Source: Fragum whitleyi (lineage: Eukaryota; Mollusca; Bivalvia; Cardiida; Cardiidae). Taken from it: a stretch of 64,000 bases of DNA. Location: NCBI GenBank assembly GCA_948146395.1, contig OX411551.1:62496346-62560345 (forward strand). Reading direction: 5' to 3'. A program made the position numbers and the translations under genes. This document shows positions 22,255-33,660 of the stretch, piece by piece; the first letter of the stretch is position 1, and every line of letters starts with the position of its first letter. The notes below the pieces were generated by a model. It was given only the letters and a program-made list of their open reading frames with translations. It was not told the origin of the DNA and did not search any database.

Positions 22255-22984
22255 TTGATGTGTCATGCAGATGCCCGAATATGTGAGCTTTATCTACTCA
22301 TGCATATAAATAAGGCTTTTCCAACATAATTATAGCCTAGCCCAATTAGGTTAGCTGGTAACACACAGGGCTGTCAATGGAGGGATTAAGAGTTCAAAAA
22401 TGGCAAAAAAGTAAAAAAAATGGCCAAAATCAACATAATCTGCGCAAAATATTAGCATTTGCATGGAAGAAAAGGTGCTGTATTTTTAGTGACCTTGATT
22501 TTGTGGGTATGGGCCTTAATTAGAGACATCAAGATTTTGTAAAATTATTCAAGCTGTAGTTACGATGTTTTGATTATTCACTAATGCTTAAATCATAGAA
22601 ATACAATTATTAGGTGCCCCAGCCACCATGATATAAATAAAAGATTATTGAAAGTGGCGTTAAACCCCATTCAGAGATACAAATTATTCAGAGTGATTGA
22701 TTTGCAATATGTCTATAAAGTCATGCAACCTATCAATAACAACCTGATTATTAATCAAGTGCTCTAACCATCAATACAAGTCAGTCAGAGTTGAAATAAG
22801 CTCTCTTGTCTTATTATTTGTTATTGTCATGCTAAATAAAAATAGGGCCAAAATTGCATTAAATCAAAGTGCTGAAAACGCTTGTTTCACAAATTCTTAG
22901 TCAGTATTTAATTTGGAAAAACATATTTTTATAATCTTTTCTGGTTTAAAAATGAAAATCAAGTGGTCCAGGCTTAGATCAGAC
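22255..22984. other. Intron stretch with a degenerate SINE
   Basis: Position 22330-22370 (GCCCAATTAGGTTAGCTGGT) looks like an old tRNA head and 22610-22675 (GGTGCCCCAGCCACCATGAT, GAAAGTGGCGTTAAACC) is the SINE 3' domain. Nothing else supported. Confidence 0.4.
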
Positions 22985-23151
22985 CGATTTAATTATGCTC
23001 CTCTTCGAAGAAGAAGTGGTATATTGCTTTGCATTTGTCAGTCAGTCGGTTGGTCCATCCATAGACCGTTTTTTGTCCAGAGCATATAAAAGTATGCAAA
23101 CTAGAATCATAAAACTTTACAGCTGGGCATAAATGTTTTACAAACATCTCT
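22985..23151 (+). mobile_element. HINE-like element, family N, copy 2, ending at a SCYL2 acceptor
   Basis: Starts TTATGCTCCTCTTCGAAGAA with the hairpin CTCTTCGAAGAAGAAG, has CAGTCGGTTGGTCCATCC and GTCCAGAGCATAT, and ends GGGCATAAATGTTTTACAAA then CATCTCTTATT. The SCYL2 last-exon acceptor (23170-23171) lies about 20 bases downstream, so part of the pyrimidine-rich region may derive from the element. Confidence 0.55.
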
Positions 23152-23171
23152 TATTTACTCTTATATCTCAG

Positions 23172-24116
23172 GTTGCCCTTTCTTTAGAAGAAAAACAGAG
23201 ATTAGCCAGGGAACAAGAACAACAAAGGTTTCTTAAAGCTCAAAAACCATTAGACTCTAAGTCAAGCACAACAACTACCAAAACTCAACCAAAGAAACCA
23301 TCACAGAATCAACCAAAAGACCTGACATCTAGTCTGATGAACTCTAATTTGGCAAACATGTCAGGAAGTGCTACAAGTAAACCTTCATTCAATTCTTCAT
23401 CTAATACTGGAAGTAGTTCTTGGAGTTCATCTGGAATGTCACAGCCAAACTATTCCGTAAACATGTCCTCAAATTTCTCTACTCAATCAATAGGCAGTGG
23501 TTCAAGTACTTATTCTAGTCCAATGTCTCAGACATCTGGATTGACCTCTAGTGCAATAGGTTATGGAGGCTCAAGTATGACTGCTAAACCACAACCACAA
23601 AATAAACAAATGGATATGTCGGCTTTTGATAGTTTGCTACCAGGTTTTTCCAACCAGTCTAAAATGACAATGAACCAGATGGCTCAGGGGAGCTCACCCA
23701 GCTTACAAAGAAATTTAGGGACAAGAACAGCCGGTAACATGAGCAACCAGGGACTTATGGGTAATCCTGGAATGGCTGGAAACCAAAATATGATGAGCAA
23801 TCAAGGAATGTATGGAAGTCGAGGAATGATGGGAAATCAGGGCATGATGGGAAACCAAGGCATAATGGGAAACCAAGGCATGATGGGAAACCAGGGCATG
23901 ATGGGAAGTGGTTTTGGAGGTCAAACCAATATGGCTGGTGGTTTGGGTGGTATGACAATGAATCAAGGTTATAATAACAGTATTCAGCAAGGCAGTATGG
24001 GATTGATACAGCCGACAGCCAATCAGGGGATGTTACAACCTCAACTAGTTGGTAATGTAAATATGTCTAGTAGTCACACACAAGGTAAAAATGAATTAGA
24101 TGATTTATTTGGTTGA
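23172..24116 (+). CDS. SCYL2: SCYL2, last coding exon (disordered clathrin/AP-binding tail)
   Basis: Acceptor ATATCTCAG at 23163-23171; frame phase 0; 314 codons then TGA at 24114. It starts VALSLEEKQRLAREQEQQR, matching the SLTLEEKQxLAKEQEQ start of the vertebrate SCYL2 tail, continues with a KDLTSSLMNSN segment like KDLTDTLMDN, has MDMSAFDSLLPGF, and ends NELDDLFG as vertebrate proteins end in DLFG. The rest is Ser/Asn/Gln/Met-rich and surely disordered. Codons for about 23810-23910 form a minisatellite encoding MMGNQG/IMGNQG repeats. In vertebrates this tail binds clathrin and AP-2 during endosome/TGN trafficking. Identification is strong; repeat length and fine motif roles are not known. 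Confidence 0.95.
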   Translation, partial: VALSLEEKQRLAREQEQQRFLKAQKPLDSKSSTTTTKTQPKKPSQNQPKDLTSSLMNSNLANMSGSATSKPSFNSSSNTGSSSWSSSGMSQPNYSVNMSSNFSTQSIGSGSSTYSSPMSQTSGLTSSAIGYGGSSMTAKPQPQNKQMDMSAFDSLLPGFSNQSKMTMNQMAQGSSPSLQRNLGTRTAGNMSNQGLMGNPGMAGNQNMMSNQGMYGSRGMMGNQGMMGNQGIMGNQGMMGNQGMMGSGFGGQTNMAGGLGGMTMNQGYNNSIQQGSMGLIQPTANQGMLQPQLVGNVNMSSSHTQGKNELDDLFG

Positions 24117-24660
24117 GATGTCTGTGATAACATTAGGTAATTAAGGAATAATGCTTTTAGCTCAGCTGTTTTGGAGAAAAACCCCAAGGTATTGTGATCA
24201 CCTTAGTTTGTTCATGTTGTTGTTGGCGTTGGCTTTGGCATAGGCAATATGATGGCAAACTTTAAGCTTAGTCATATCTCACTTGTTATTGAAGATATCT
24301 TCATGAAACTTGGTATTTGTGGTCACCATCACAAGAGCTTTCCAGACCATCGAAGGGGGAAACTCCTGAATAGTTATGCCACTTTTTGGACTTAAATTTT
24401 TGCATTTTCCAGCACCTGCAGCTGAGTGTTGCACCTGTAGGAATTACTCTTTTTAAATGGGTCCAAATTTCAAAGAGTTTATGCTGAATTTGAATTTTAA
24501 AAATTTATAGTCACGTTGGTTTGAAATAATTTTAGGAAAGGAGAAATTGCTTTATATAAGTGATAACTGTTTTCTCACAATTTTATATACTGCAATTTTA
24601 TTGACATGAACTTGATCCCATTCTTCAGATTAATTAAAACCTGTTGATTTATTAAAACCT
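24117..24660 (+). promoter_or_regulatory. Probable SCYL2 3' UTR with weak poly(A) signals
   Basis: No AATAAA in the first 500 bases after the stop codon. ATTAAA occurs at about 24633 and again near 24650. The UTR would include the family H element at 24157. Inference only. Confidence 0.35.
24157..24453 (+). mobile_element. HINE-like element, family H, copy 3
   Basis: TTTTAGCTCAGCTGTTTTGG start, TGAAGATATCTTCATGAAAC body, CCTGTAGGAATTACTCTTTTT end. Lies 40 bp after the SCYL2 stop codon. Confidence 0.6.
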
Positions 24661-25240
24661 GTTATCTTATATTTGGTCTTGCACATGCTTTTATAAAATT
24701 ACAAACAGTGTTTAATACGAAACATATTTTCAAAAATTCACAAAATATGTCAGTTAATTGATATCATAGCGAGTTTTCATAGAGGTTGAGTTCAGGTCAA
24801 ATTTACTAAGGTTTATCACTTTATTGTTACATTGTACTTTAGCTTGTTGGAATATGGGATCAATTGATGTGATTGGTGAAGTCTACTTGAATACATTCCC
24901 TAGTTTGAAACACATTCCTATTTGTTACCATCTTTGTGCAGCCATGTTATTGAAGACACACAAGTGTATGTTTTACTGTAAGATTGATATGAGCCTGTGC
25001 ATGACATTTCCAACAATTTGACTTGTGCGGGAAGTGCAAACATTGTGCAGCCTGTTAAGTCACATATAATGTAATTATTAGTTTGCCTGGATGTCTTGAG
25101 ATACCTTGCAAGCTTCTCTTTCTACAAAGCCCAAGGTAAAGACTCTGGCAAGACTGTGCAGATGCACAGGCTGGCCAGATTCTTTCCTTGGTGTGTTTTT
25201 GAAATTGTTGGAAATGTCTTTCATTGAGTGAACAACAAAA

Positions 25241-25273
<33 letters not shown>

Positions 25274-25441
25274 CCCAATGAAATATACTGTAAGTTTTTG
25301 TTGTTCATGGAGTAATGGTTTACAAAATGAGTTCATTATAAACCTTTATATAACAACTTTACCTTTGTTCCTAAAAAGTCATATTTAAGTAAGTATAATG
25401 ATCCTAAAATTGTATTTTCTCAATGAAAACCTGTGTTGTTG
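24454..25441. other. Intergenic stretch, (T)n tract
   Basis: No recognised gene. A homopolymer T run of about 32 bases sits near 25242-25273. Confidence 0.4.
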
Positions 25442-25484
25442 GTACTCATTAGAATTGTCATGATAAGACAATTCTAATGAGTAC
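25442..25484. repeat. Perfect 18 bp-arm hairpin, family Q, copy 1
   Basis: GTACTCATTAGAATTGTC and its exact complement GACAATTCTAATGAGTAC around a 7-base loop. Related by sequence (CATTAGAATxGTC) to the hairpin at 44495-44537. Confidence 0.8.
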
Positions 25485-25727
25485 TTACAGCAAATGGTTT
25501 AAATGTTTCGACCTTATGTGGAATATATCGTCTCTACTTATTCCTTAAGAAAGCATCACACTGAGCTGTGTGAAAATCCGTAAAGTTTAAATTCACAACA
25601 GACAATTTTCAGGTACCAAATGAATGTGCAGGTTAATTGTAAACATAACTCTTTTTATGTCTTATGAACATAAGACGTGGTCTGGCATTGAATCCATGTG
25701 GACAAGTAATATTTAGATTATTGGTTT

Positions 25728-25799
25728 ACAAGTCCAATCTGCTAACCACATAGCCAAAGAGGATTTTCTTTGGCTCAGTGGATAGCACATTGGACTTGT
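25728..25799. repeat. Foldback of two tRNA-like 5' halves
   Basis: Left arm ACAAGTCCAATCTGCTAACC pairs with right arm GGATAGCACATTGGACTTGT; inner arms TAGCCAAAGA and TTCTTTGGCT. The right arm read forwards, TTGGCTCAGTGGATAGCAC, looks like a tRNA D-arm with an A box, so the palindrome is a head-to-head tRNA-half pair. Confidence 0.65.
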
Positions 25800-26002
25800 G
25801 AAGTGAAACATTTGGAAATATTTTGAAAATTTTTCTAGAGTTGTGCTTGATCTTTTAGTCAAATTTAACAGTTATGTATAAGCTCTTTCTAATTAGCTTT
25901 TCAAATTAAGTTTAAAGTTGAAAAGTACATGTGATGTCATGGTTTCTGTCGGTTTGATCATTTTTTCTGTTCCATGTGATCTTGAAATAGTATGGTTTCT
26001 AT

Positions 26003-28272
26003 TAGGGCTGTAACGATACACCGAGTGGCGAATACAAATACACATCACGATACAGGGTCATGAATATGAATATTTATTCACGAATATAATTTCTTTTTAA
26101 ATAAGAACAAAATTGCTTATTTTACATTCTTTTATCATCCAAGGACAGAGTTTAAGTATGCCATCATCAAAATGGGGGTCTAAAGGACTCAATTATTAAA
26201 CACACAGGTGTCCTTGCTAAAGGTTTAGGAGTCCCTGTGCTTCAGCTATCTTCATGTTTTGTGTTAATATCAAATTTTCTCTGGATTACCGGTAAGCTTC
26301 ACAGTGTGTAAGAAAGATGTATACCTTTGGGATAAGCCTCTGAAAATAATTGAGGACTGTTAAAAATAGACATCAATTCCTTTCTGGTCCAAGGGACACC
26401 AGTCAGATAGTTTTGAGTCCTAGTTATTATTTAGGGGTCTCAGACTCACAAAACCCAACAAAAGACAATTCATTTGATTATCACAAAAAAGTTTCTATTT
26501 TGCATCATTTGTATTGAAATACGAAACAAAAGTAAAACAAACTGTCTATTTAGAATTGAAAAAAAAATCTGTTTTCATCTGGAAACCTTCCTTTTTACAC
26601 ACTTGAAATAGCTATATTTTATTATTGAAACATAAATAGAAAAAGATAAAATCCTATCCTTAAACTGTCGTCAACCTATATTCAATGGTGTTTGTTTTAA
26701 GAAATATATTGTTTTTAATTGACTAATTTTCTTTCAATTAGATTAAAGAAGATGTATTTGTAGGCTGTACCTGTATCAATCTTTGGTTGTTGTTTTCTCA
26801 AAGGATGATCTAAGAAACTCCTATGAATTTCAGCATGTCCTGAGCTAAAATGTGCTTATTGTTTACAGTTTTGACTTTTTAACTTGATATCATTATTTTA
26901 AGTTATAATGTTTCTGTTTTATATCGCTACTATAGAGACTTGGCTAGGTTGACTAGTTGGCTAACTTGGCATATGCAAGTGTCTGAATTTAATGATAGAC
27001 ACATATTTTACTATGGGCCAACTTATTTCTCCCCCTGGCGGGGCCCAATTTGGTTGTTTTTCAGCCGGGCCACAATTTGAAACCCGGCCCTGTGTTCCGG
27101 TTGACAAGATGCTACAAACCGTTTTCTTATCATACCCCGCTTTGCGCGTGCGCATGCTTGCAAAAACGGGTATAATTTGAAAACAGTTTGTAGCATCTTG
27201 TCAGCCGGAACACAGGGCCGGGTTTCTAATTGTGGCCTGGCTGAAAAACATCAAAATCGGGACCCTTTCGGGCGAGAAATGAGTTGGCCCTATGTCTACT
27301 CTGCAGGCTCTCTGCAGTACGTTTATTGTTGCTTACACTCAAAGGTCTAATGCCATTTAAATATAATCCATAGATAATTTTGATTTAGGGTTTTTGTAAT
27401 AAAAATTTAACTTTTTATGTTAAATAATTGATTCTTAGTACATTGCATACTAAAAATATTTAATAATTATTATTTTTCTAACATTATTCTTACGTTAGAA
27501 GTGAAATAGAACTTAATATAGAAAAAAATATATTAGAATTTTTTAAAGGGAGGTAACTAAAATGCATTAATATGTCTGACAAATACTACACGAAAGTGAC
27601 AATAATTTTCTTCTTGCCAACTTTCTTCCTGATAAGAATTACTGTTTTTCATTGGAAAGCTTTACAATTATTAGTGGTTTTTTGCATGATAACCTATTTT
27701 TCATGTCTTAGAAATCGAGTGCCTGTAAAGTCACTCACTGTCGATCTCTGAATAATGTTGTTGATAGATAGCCTACTTTTCTGCTCGGAGCTAGTTTTTG
27801 CTAAGATTTTAGTTAACCATTTCTAAACAGATTTTGGAAAGGATACAGTCAGTTTTGATTTATTGATGAAGATTCTAATGATTTTATTTTTTTTACAAAA
27901 CGCAATGCTTTTTCCAGCATAATTTAATAATCCGCTTGTCAGACTGTAAACCAGTGCATGGCGGATCAGCTACGACCACGACAATATCAACTCACTAATT
28001 GGGGTGGTATCTAGAGTTAAATACATGTATTTAGCTATCATTTATCAAATTTTCAAATAAAATTTATAATTGATAGGGTTATACAGGTTAAAAACTTGCA
28101 AAACAGATCTCAAGTTGATATTTTTGCATTGAATGGCCACAATTAAACCTTCCGCGCATGTCGCATTTTGTATTCGCCAATATTCGGTTCTGAGACATAC
28201 GAATACGATACGTATTCGCCGAGAATAAGATATTCGGTTCACCGAATATTCAAGTGTATCGTTACAGCCCTA
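26003..28272. mobile_element. hAT-like DNA transposon, non-autonomous
   Basis: Terminal inverted repeats TAGGGCTGTAACGATACAC at the left and GTGTATCGTTACAGCCCTA at the right, extending imperfectly into ATTCGTGAATA-type sequence. Flanked by perfect 8 bp target duplications GTTTCTAT (25995-26002 and 28273-28280). TIR sequence and 8 bp duplication are hallmarks of hAT. No frame inside looks like a hAT transposase (no BED finger or RW dimerisation motif seen). Confidence 0.85.
27013..27292. mobile_element. Long-armed palindromic MITE inside the hAT element
   Basis: Arms of roughly 110 bp: GGGCCAACTTATTTCTCCC at the left and GGGCGAGAAATGAGTTGGCCC at the right; GAAACCCGGCCCTGTGTTCC pairs with GGAACACAGGGCCGGGTTTC; GACAAGATGCTACAAACCG pairs with the right arm. 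Possible target duplication TAT. The two overlapping opposite-strand frames here exist only because of the palindrome. Confidence 0.75.
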
Positions 28273-28300
28273 GTTTCTATTTATAAGTGATTTCTCAACT

Positions 28301-28376
28301 CAATGGCACAGTGTGAACCAGTTGTAATTGCCTTTTAATCATATAGGCAGTTACAGCTGTTTCATGCTGAGCCATT
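28301..28376. mobile_element. Foldback, family P, copy 2
   Basis: CAATGGCACAGTGTGAACCAG...GTTTCATGCTGAGCCATTG with the inner arms GTTGTAATTGCC and GGCAGTTACAGC. Confidence 0.75.
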
Positions 28377-28678
28377 GATATGTGATTACCTTTACTGTAA
28401 TGGTGTGGATTCTGTCCAATTTATGAATCCTTAAAATTTGACAAGTTTCTCCCCATTTATCCCCCCCCCCATAAAGAAAAAATAGGGGTGCTTTATCCTG
28501 ATTTTGAAGTTTGTAGCCCCCAAAATCTGCCAACAGCCTCCCGTTTTAAGAGGTGGGCACATGTAACTAGGTTTTTTTCAAGTTCCAACATTTTAGCCCA
28601 GATTCCTTTCATCAAATTGATTTGGTAGAGTGAATAGAATAGAAGGGTACTGTTTATGCTCTCACTGTGCCGCGTTGC

Positions 28679-28954
28679 TTATGCAATATGGGATAGCAAA
28701 TAATTCAAATTCTTTAAAATCAAGTTGCATAGTAGACCTAATTCTATGTTTGGAAAGAGTTGTTTAAATCTTTTTTGTGTAGAATTATACTTATCTCTAA
28801 TAGCTTCAGCTAGGTTCATTGCAATTTTATTTAAGAAAACGTCAAATTGTTTTAAGTCCATGACTGTTAAAGCCAACCAATTTGGCTTTGTGATAGCTAT
28901 CTCATTTGTTTTATGAAATACCACATTATTTTCAACTACCAAGTCTCCTGTCAC
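28679..28954 (-). pseudogene. Env-like fragment (amino-terminal region)
   Basis: A 91-codon frame whose residues NNVVFHKTNEI, the NWLALTVMDL segment and a following Leu/Lys-rich helix line up with the amino-terminal Env piece at 51894-52220 (DNVVYYKKNEV, KWLATVVIDF). So it is a fragment of the same retroelement envelope family. Only this part is present: no cleavage/fusion segment and no membrane anchor follow. The upstream - strand sequence is pyrimidine-rich then AG (TTTTTTTTCCAATTAG), an acceptor-like context, so exaptation as an exon is conceivable but unsupported. Confidence 0.6.
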
Positions 28955-29414
28955 AGCTACTAATTGGAAAAAAAAGAATTGATTATTTCAGGTTGGACAT
29001 GTCTGATATCATAGAACAGTAACATCCTTCTATATGCAATTAAAACATAAAATTAATTCATAACACAAAAGTCCCTGTAACGCTATCGATAGAGCCTCCG
29101 CCGTCACGCTTATTGGTCCCTTCGTCATCCAATCGGATTTCCTCCTCTCCATTAGTCATGTCAGCACATGCAAATCTATTTTGATTGTGCAAATCTATTT
29201 TTATCGACGACTCTAATTTCATAAATACTATCATTTATTTCATAGTATTTTAAAAAATTTCTTTTTCGATAAAAAGGTTAACCAATTTCAAATAGGCCTT
29301 TAAATTCTTATCTCTTGCATCTACTAGAAATTAACTAAGCTTCCAGCAGTAAAATGGAACTCTATCTGTAAAATCTTCCTGTACACGATAATAAGTGTCC
29401 TTTAACTTTGGCGG
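28955..29414. other. Intergenic stretch with no recognised feature
   Basis: No gene or repeat with definable ends seen. Confidence 0.35.
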
Positions 29415-30011
29415 ATTTTAACTAAACATGGAAGGAATGATCCTTGGGTGACCCACTTCTTGAATTGTTAAAGGATATATGGTTGACAACCAAATATGTG
29501 CATGGCAAAGCTTGGCATTTTTTCACTTTAAAATCTTTAAAAATCTTCTCCTCCCAAACCATTGGGCTGATTTCAATGAAAGTCTGCCTGTTTCTTGGGT
29601 AACCCTCTTTTTAAATTGTTAAAGACATTTTGATTGACCTTCAAATATGGGTGTGGCAGGGCGTGGCATTTTCAGTGTTGTTTTCAGTCAAAGTGGCATA
29701 CTTGAAAATCTTTTAAAATTATCTCCTCCAAAATCATTTGGCCGATTTCAATAGAACTTTGCATGGGTGTTCTTTGGGTGACCCTTAACTAAAATTGTTA
29801 AAAAATTGATTGGCCCCCCCCGAATATGGGTCTGGCAGGGCAGTGCAGGGCAGGGCTAATTTTCACTGTAAAATATTTAAAAATCTTCTCCAAAATCAAT
29901 GAGAGGATTTTTACAAAAACTGATAGGTAAGATCCTAGGGTTACCCTCTAATCTTAAATTGTTAAAGAAATTTTGATTGCCCCCAAAATATGGGCTTGGC
30001 AGGGCAGGGCT

Positions 30012-32218
30012 TTTTATACGCCCGTCGAAGACAGGATGTATTATGGGATCACCCGTGGCGTCCGGCATCCGGGCGGCCGGGCGTCCTGCGGCGTCCACTT
30101 CTTTGTCCAGACCATAACTCTGTCACTTGAAGTCCGATGGACTTGAAACTTGGCAATTGTATTCTTCTCATCATTACGGAGTGCAGGGCACAAGAACCAT
30201 AACTCTACCTGGCCTATTTGTTGAGTTATTGCCCTTTGTTGTTTTTCATACTAGAATCTTGTCCGGAGTATATCTCTAAAAGTATTATAGCTAGGATCAT
30301 GAAACTTCATGGGTGTATAGATCTCACCAAGGGGAAATGCAGTGCACAAGAAACATAACTCTACCTGGCCTATTTTTGAGTTATTGCCCTTTGTTGTTTT
30401 TCATACTAGAATCTTGTCCGGAGTATATCTCTTAAAGTATAATAGCTAGGATCATGAAACTTCATGGGTGCATAGATCTCACCAAGGGGGAGTGCAGTGC
30501 ACAATAACCATAATTCTACCTGGCCTATTTTTTGAGTTATTGCCCTTTGTTGTTTTTCATACTAGAATCTTGTCCAGAGTATATCTCTAAAAGTATAATA
30601 GCAAGGATCATGAAACTTCATGGGTGCTTAGATCGCACCAAGGGGAAGTGCAGTGCACAAGAACCATAACTCTACCTGGCCTATTTTTTGAGTTATTGCC
30701 CATTGTTGTTTTTCAGACTTGAATCTTGTCCAGAGTATATTTCTTAAAGTATAATAGCTAGGATCATGAAACTTCATAGGTGTATAGATCTCACCAAGGA
30801 GGAGTGCAGTGCACAAGAACCATAACTCTACTTGGCCTATTTTTTGAGTTATTGCCCTTTGTTGTTTTTATACGCCCGTCGAAGACGGGACGTATTATGG
30901 GATCACCCGTGGCGTCCGGGCGTCCGGGTGTCTGGGCGTCCGGGCGTCCGGCGGCGTCCACTTCTTTGTCCGGAGCATAACTCTGTCACTTGAAGTCCGA
31001 TGGACTTCAAACTTGGCAATTGTATTCTTCTCATCATTGCGGAGTGCAGTGCACAAGAACCATAACTCTACCTGGCCTATTTTTTGAGTTATTGCCCTTT
31101 GTTGTTTTTCATACTAAAATCTTGTCCGGAGAATATCTCTAAAAGTATAATAGCTAGGATCATGAAACTTCATGGGTGTATAGATCTCACCAAGGGGGAG
31201 TGCAGTGGACAAGAACCATAACTCTACCTGGCCTATTTTTTGAGTTATTGCCCTTTGTTGTTTTTCAGACTTGAATCTTGTCCGGAGTATATCTCTTAAA
31301 GTATAATAGCTAGGATCATGAAACTTCATGGGTGTATAGATCTCACCAAGGGGGAGTGCAGTGCCCAAGAACCATAACTCTACCCAGCCTATTTTTTGAG
31401 TTATTGCCCTTTGTTGTTTTTCAGACTAGAATCTTGTCCGGAGTATATTTCTTAAAGTATAAAAGCTAGGATCATGAAACTTCATTGGTGTATAGATCCT
31501 ACCAAGGGGGAGTGCAGTGCACAAGAACCATAACTCTTCCTGGCCTATTTTTTGAGTTATTGCCCTTTGTTGTTTTTCAGACTTGAATCTTGTCCGGAAT
31601 ATATCTCTTAAAGTATAATAGCTAGGATCATGAAACTTCATGGGTGTATAGATCTCACCAAGGGGGAGTGCAGTGCACAATAACCATAATTCTACCCGAC
31701 CTATTTTTTGAGTTATTGCCCTTTTGTTGTTTTTCAGACTTGTCCGGAGTTTATCTGTAAAAGTATAATAGCTAGGATCATGAAACTTCATGGGTGCAAA
31801 AAATATTCATTCAAAATAACCTCAGTTCTAATCAAACCCCCAGTTAATACTGAGCAGTGTGACGGGCGTATCTTGTGACAATTTGGCACCTTGTTCAGAC
31901 TTGAATCTTGTCCAGAGTATATCTCTAAAAGTATAATAGCTAGGATCATGAAACTTCATGGGTGCATAGATCTCACCAAGGGGGAGTGCAGTGTATAAGA
32001 ACCATAATTCTACCTGGCCTATTTTTTGAGTTATTGCCCATTGTTGTTTTTCATACTAGAATCTTGTCCGGAGTATATCTCTAAAAGTATAACAGCTAGG
32101 ATCATGAAACTTCATGAGTGCAAAAAATATTCATTCAAAATAACCTCAGTTCTATTCAAACCCCCAGTTAATACTAAGCAGTGTGACGGGCGTATCTTGT
32201 GACAATTTGGCACCTTGT
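30012..32218 (+). mobile_element. HINE-like element, family E, outer copy
   Basis: Starts TATACGCCCGTCGAAGACAGG (5' hairpin CCCGTCGAAGACAGG), then GGCGTCCGGCATCCGGGCGG. Tandem ~155 bp cores (GTCCGGAGTATATCTC, TAGGATCATGAAACTTCATG, CTCACCAAGGGGGAGTGCAG). Ends GTGTGACGGGCGTATCTTG, TGACAATTTGGCAC, CTTGTT. Its cores are homologous to those of families A, J and N. Confidence 0.75.
30869..31896 (+). mobile_element. HINE-like element, family E, nested inner copy
   Basis: A second full 5' end (TATACGCCCGTCGAAGACGGG) and 3' end (GACGGGCGTATCTTG...CACCTTGTT) inside the outer copy. The host core is split between TTGTTGTTTTT and CAGACTTGAATC, which are contiguous in other cores, so insertion was within a T run. 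Confidence 0.7.
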
Positions 32219-32236
32219 TTTCACTATAAAATCCTT

Positions 32237-32692
32237 AAAAATCTTCTCCCAAACCAATGGGCTGATTTCAATGAAACTTTGCAAAGATATTCCGAGAGTG
32301 ACCCTTACCTTAAATTATTAAAGAAATTTTGATTGACCCTCAATTATGGGCGTGGCAGAGTGAGACTTATTTTCACTATGAGATCTTTAAAATTCTTCTC
32401 CTCCCCTCTCTTTCGGTCAATATTAATTAAACTAGGCATTAATATACATTAGTTACACATTCAAAAAAATCTTCTCCCAAACCAATGGGCTGATTTCAAT
32501 GAAACTTTGCAAAGATATTCCGAGAGTGACCCTTACCTTAAATTATTAAAGAAATTTTGATTGACCCTCAATTATGGGCGTGGCAGAGTGAGACTTATTT
32601 TCACTATGAGATCTTTAAAATTCTTCTCCTCCCCTCTCTTTCGGTCAATATTAATTAAACTAGGCATTAATATACATTAGTTACACATTCAC
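32237..32692 (+). repeat. Tandem duplication, two ~228 bp copies
   Basis: The segment from AAATCTTCTCCCAAACCAAT to CATTAGTTACACATTC is present twice in a row with no difference that I can see, so the duplication is recent. Confidence 0.85.
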
Positions 32693-33167
32693 TAAAAGTG
32701 GTCATTAAATTCTGATGGGCTGATTTATATTGGTGTGATAGGGCCAATTATCAGTTTAAAATCTCAAAAAATCTTCTCCTCCCAATCAATTTGACTTATG
32801 TGATGAATCTCAGTATATATGTTTAATGAATGACCCTTTACTAACATTTTTCTACTAATGAGTGGTCTACTAATTGCAATCACCTTAATGTTTGTAATAA
32901 GATGGGCAAAGAGTATATGTAATGGAGTATTTTGGTGCATTGTGGGCCAGACCCAGTGAATCATTATAAATAAGTCTAAAGAGATTTCAAAGTGTTGTTT
33001 TCAGTCAAAGTAATCTTTGTTTAATGAAAGTCTAGAGATGTTAAAGCCAGTGGAGCGATAAGGGCCCTCTTGGCCCTCTTTTTCTAGCATAATATGCAAT
33101 GTGCTGATGATGTGTAATTCAGTCAGCTTCCACTATAGGTCACACAACCTAAAGGAGTAATGGTTTT

Positions 33168-33660
33168 TAGCTCCACTGGCCAAAGGCCACTGGGGCTTTT
33201 GTCATGGCGCTGTGTCTGTCTTGGACTCTCCTGTGCGTCCAGTCGTTAACTCTTTAAAAATCTTCTCCTCAGAAACTACTGGATGAATTTCAACCAAACT
33301 TCACAGGAATGATCCTTGGATGACCCTCTTTCAGAGTTGTTCAAGAATTTTTGATCCATTGAAAAACATGGATTTAATGGGCATGGCTAATTTCCAAATA
33401 TGGTAAAAAGTGACCTTCTCAGAACCTTATAGATGGATACCAATTAAATTTTACATGAATGATTCTTGGATGACTCTATCAGTCTGCAAAAGATTTTGCT
33501 GATCAGATGAAAAATATGCATTTCTTGGGCGGAGGTCATTTCTCTATATGTTCTTTAGTGGAAACTTTGAAAATCATTTTCTCAGGATTTTATGGGTGGA
33601 TATCAACCAAATTTCACTGGAATGTTCCTTTGGTGACACATTTTCAGGCTGCACCAAATA
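33168..33660 (+). mobile_element. HINE-like element, family G, copy 2, 3'-truncated
   Basis: TTAGCTCCACTGGCCAAAGG with hairpin TGGCCAAAGGCCA, then ~160 bp units with GGGCGGAGGTCATTTC. Stops abruptly at the LINE-tail-like sequence. Confidence 0.65.

Larger units (their letters stand above)
29415..33081 (+). mobile_element. HINE-like element, family I, copy 2, hosting family E elements
   Basis: ~125 bp units (AAATCTTCTCCTCCCAAACC, TTTCAATGAAA, GGGTGACCC) from 29415 to 30011 and again 32219-33080, ending AAAGCCAGTGGAGCGATAAG, GGGCCCTCTTGGCCCTC and TTTTT. Family E occupies the middle. Confidence 0.6.

Noticed and set aside
23715..23990. - strand frames opposite the SCYL2 tail
   Set aside because: Antisense shadow of the Met/Gly/Asn/Gln repeat.
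25055..25336. Lys-rich frames on the - strand
   Set aside because: Due to the homopolymer T tract.
26961..27180. Overlapping ORFs on both strands
   Set aside because: They arise from the palindromic MITE arms.
30628..31791. Several - strand frames reading LLGEIYTPMKFHDPSYYTL
   Set aside because: Translation of the family E core repeat on the reverse strand; same peptide repeated with frame breaks.
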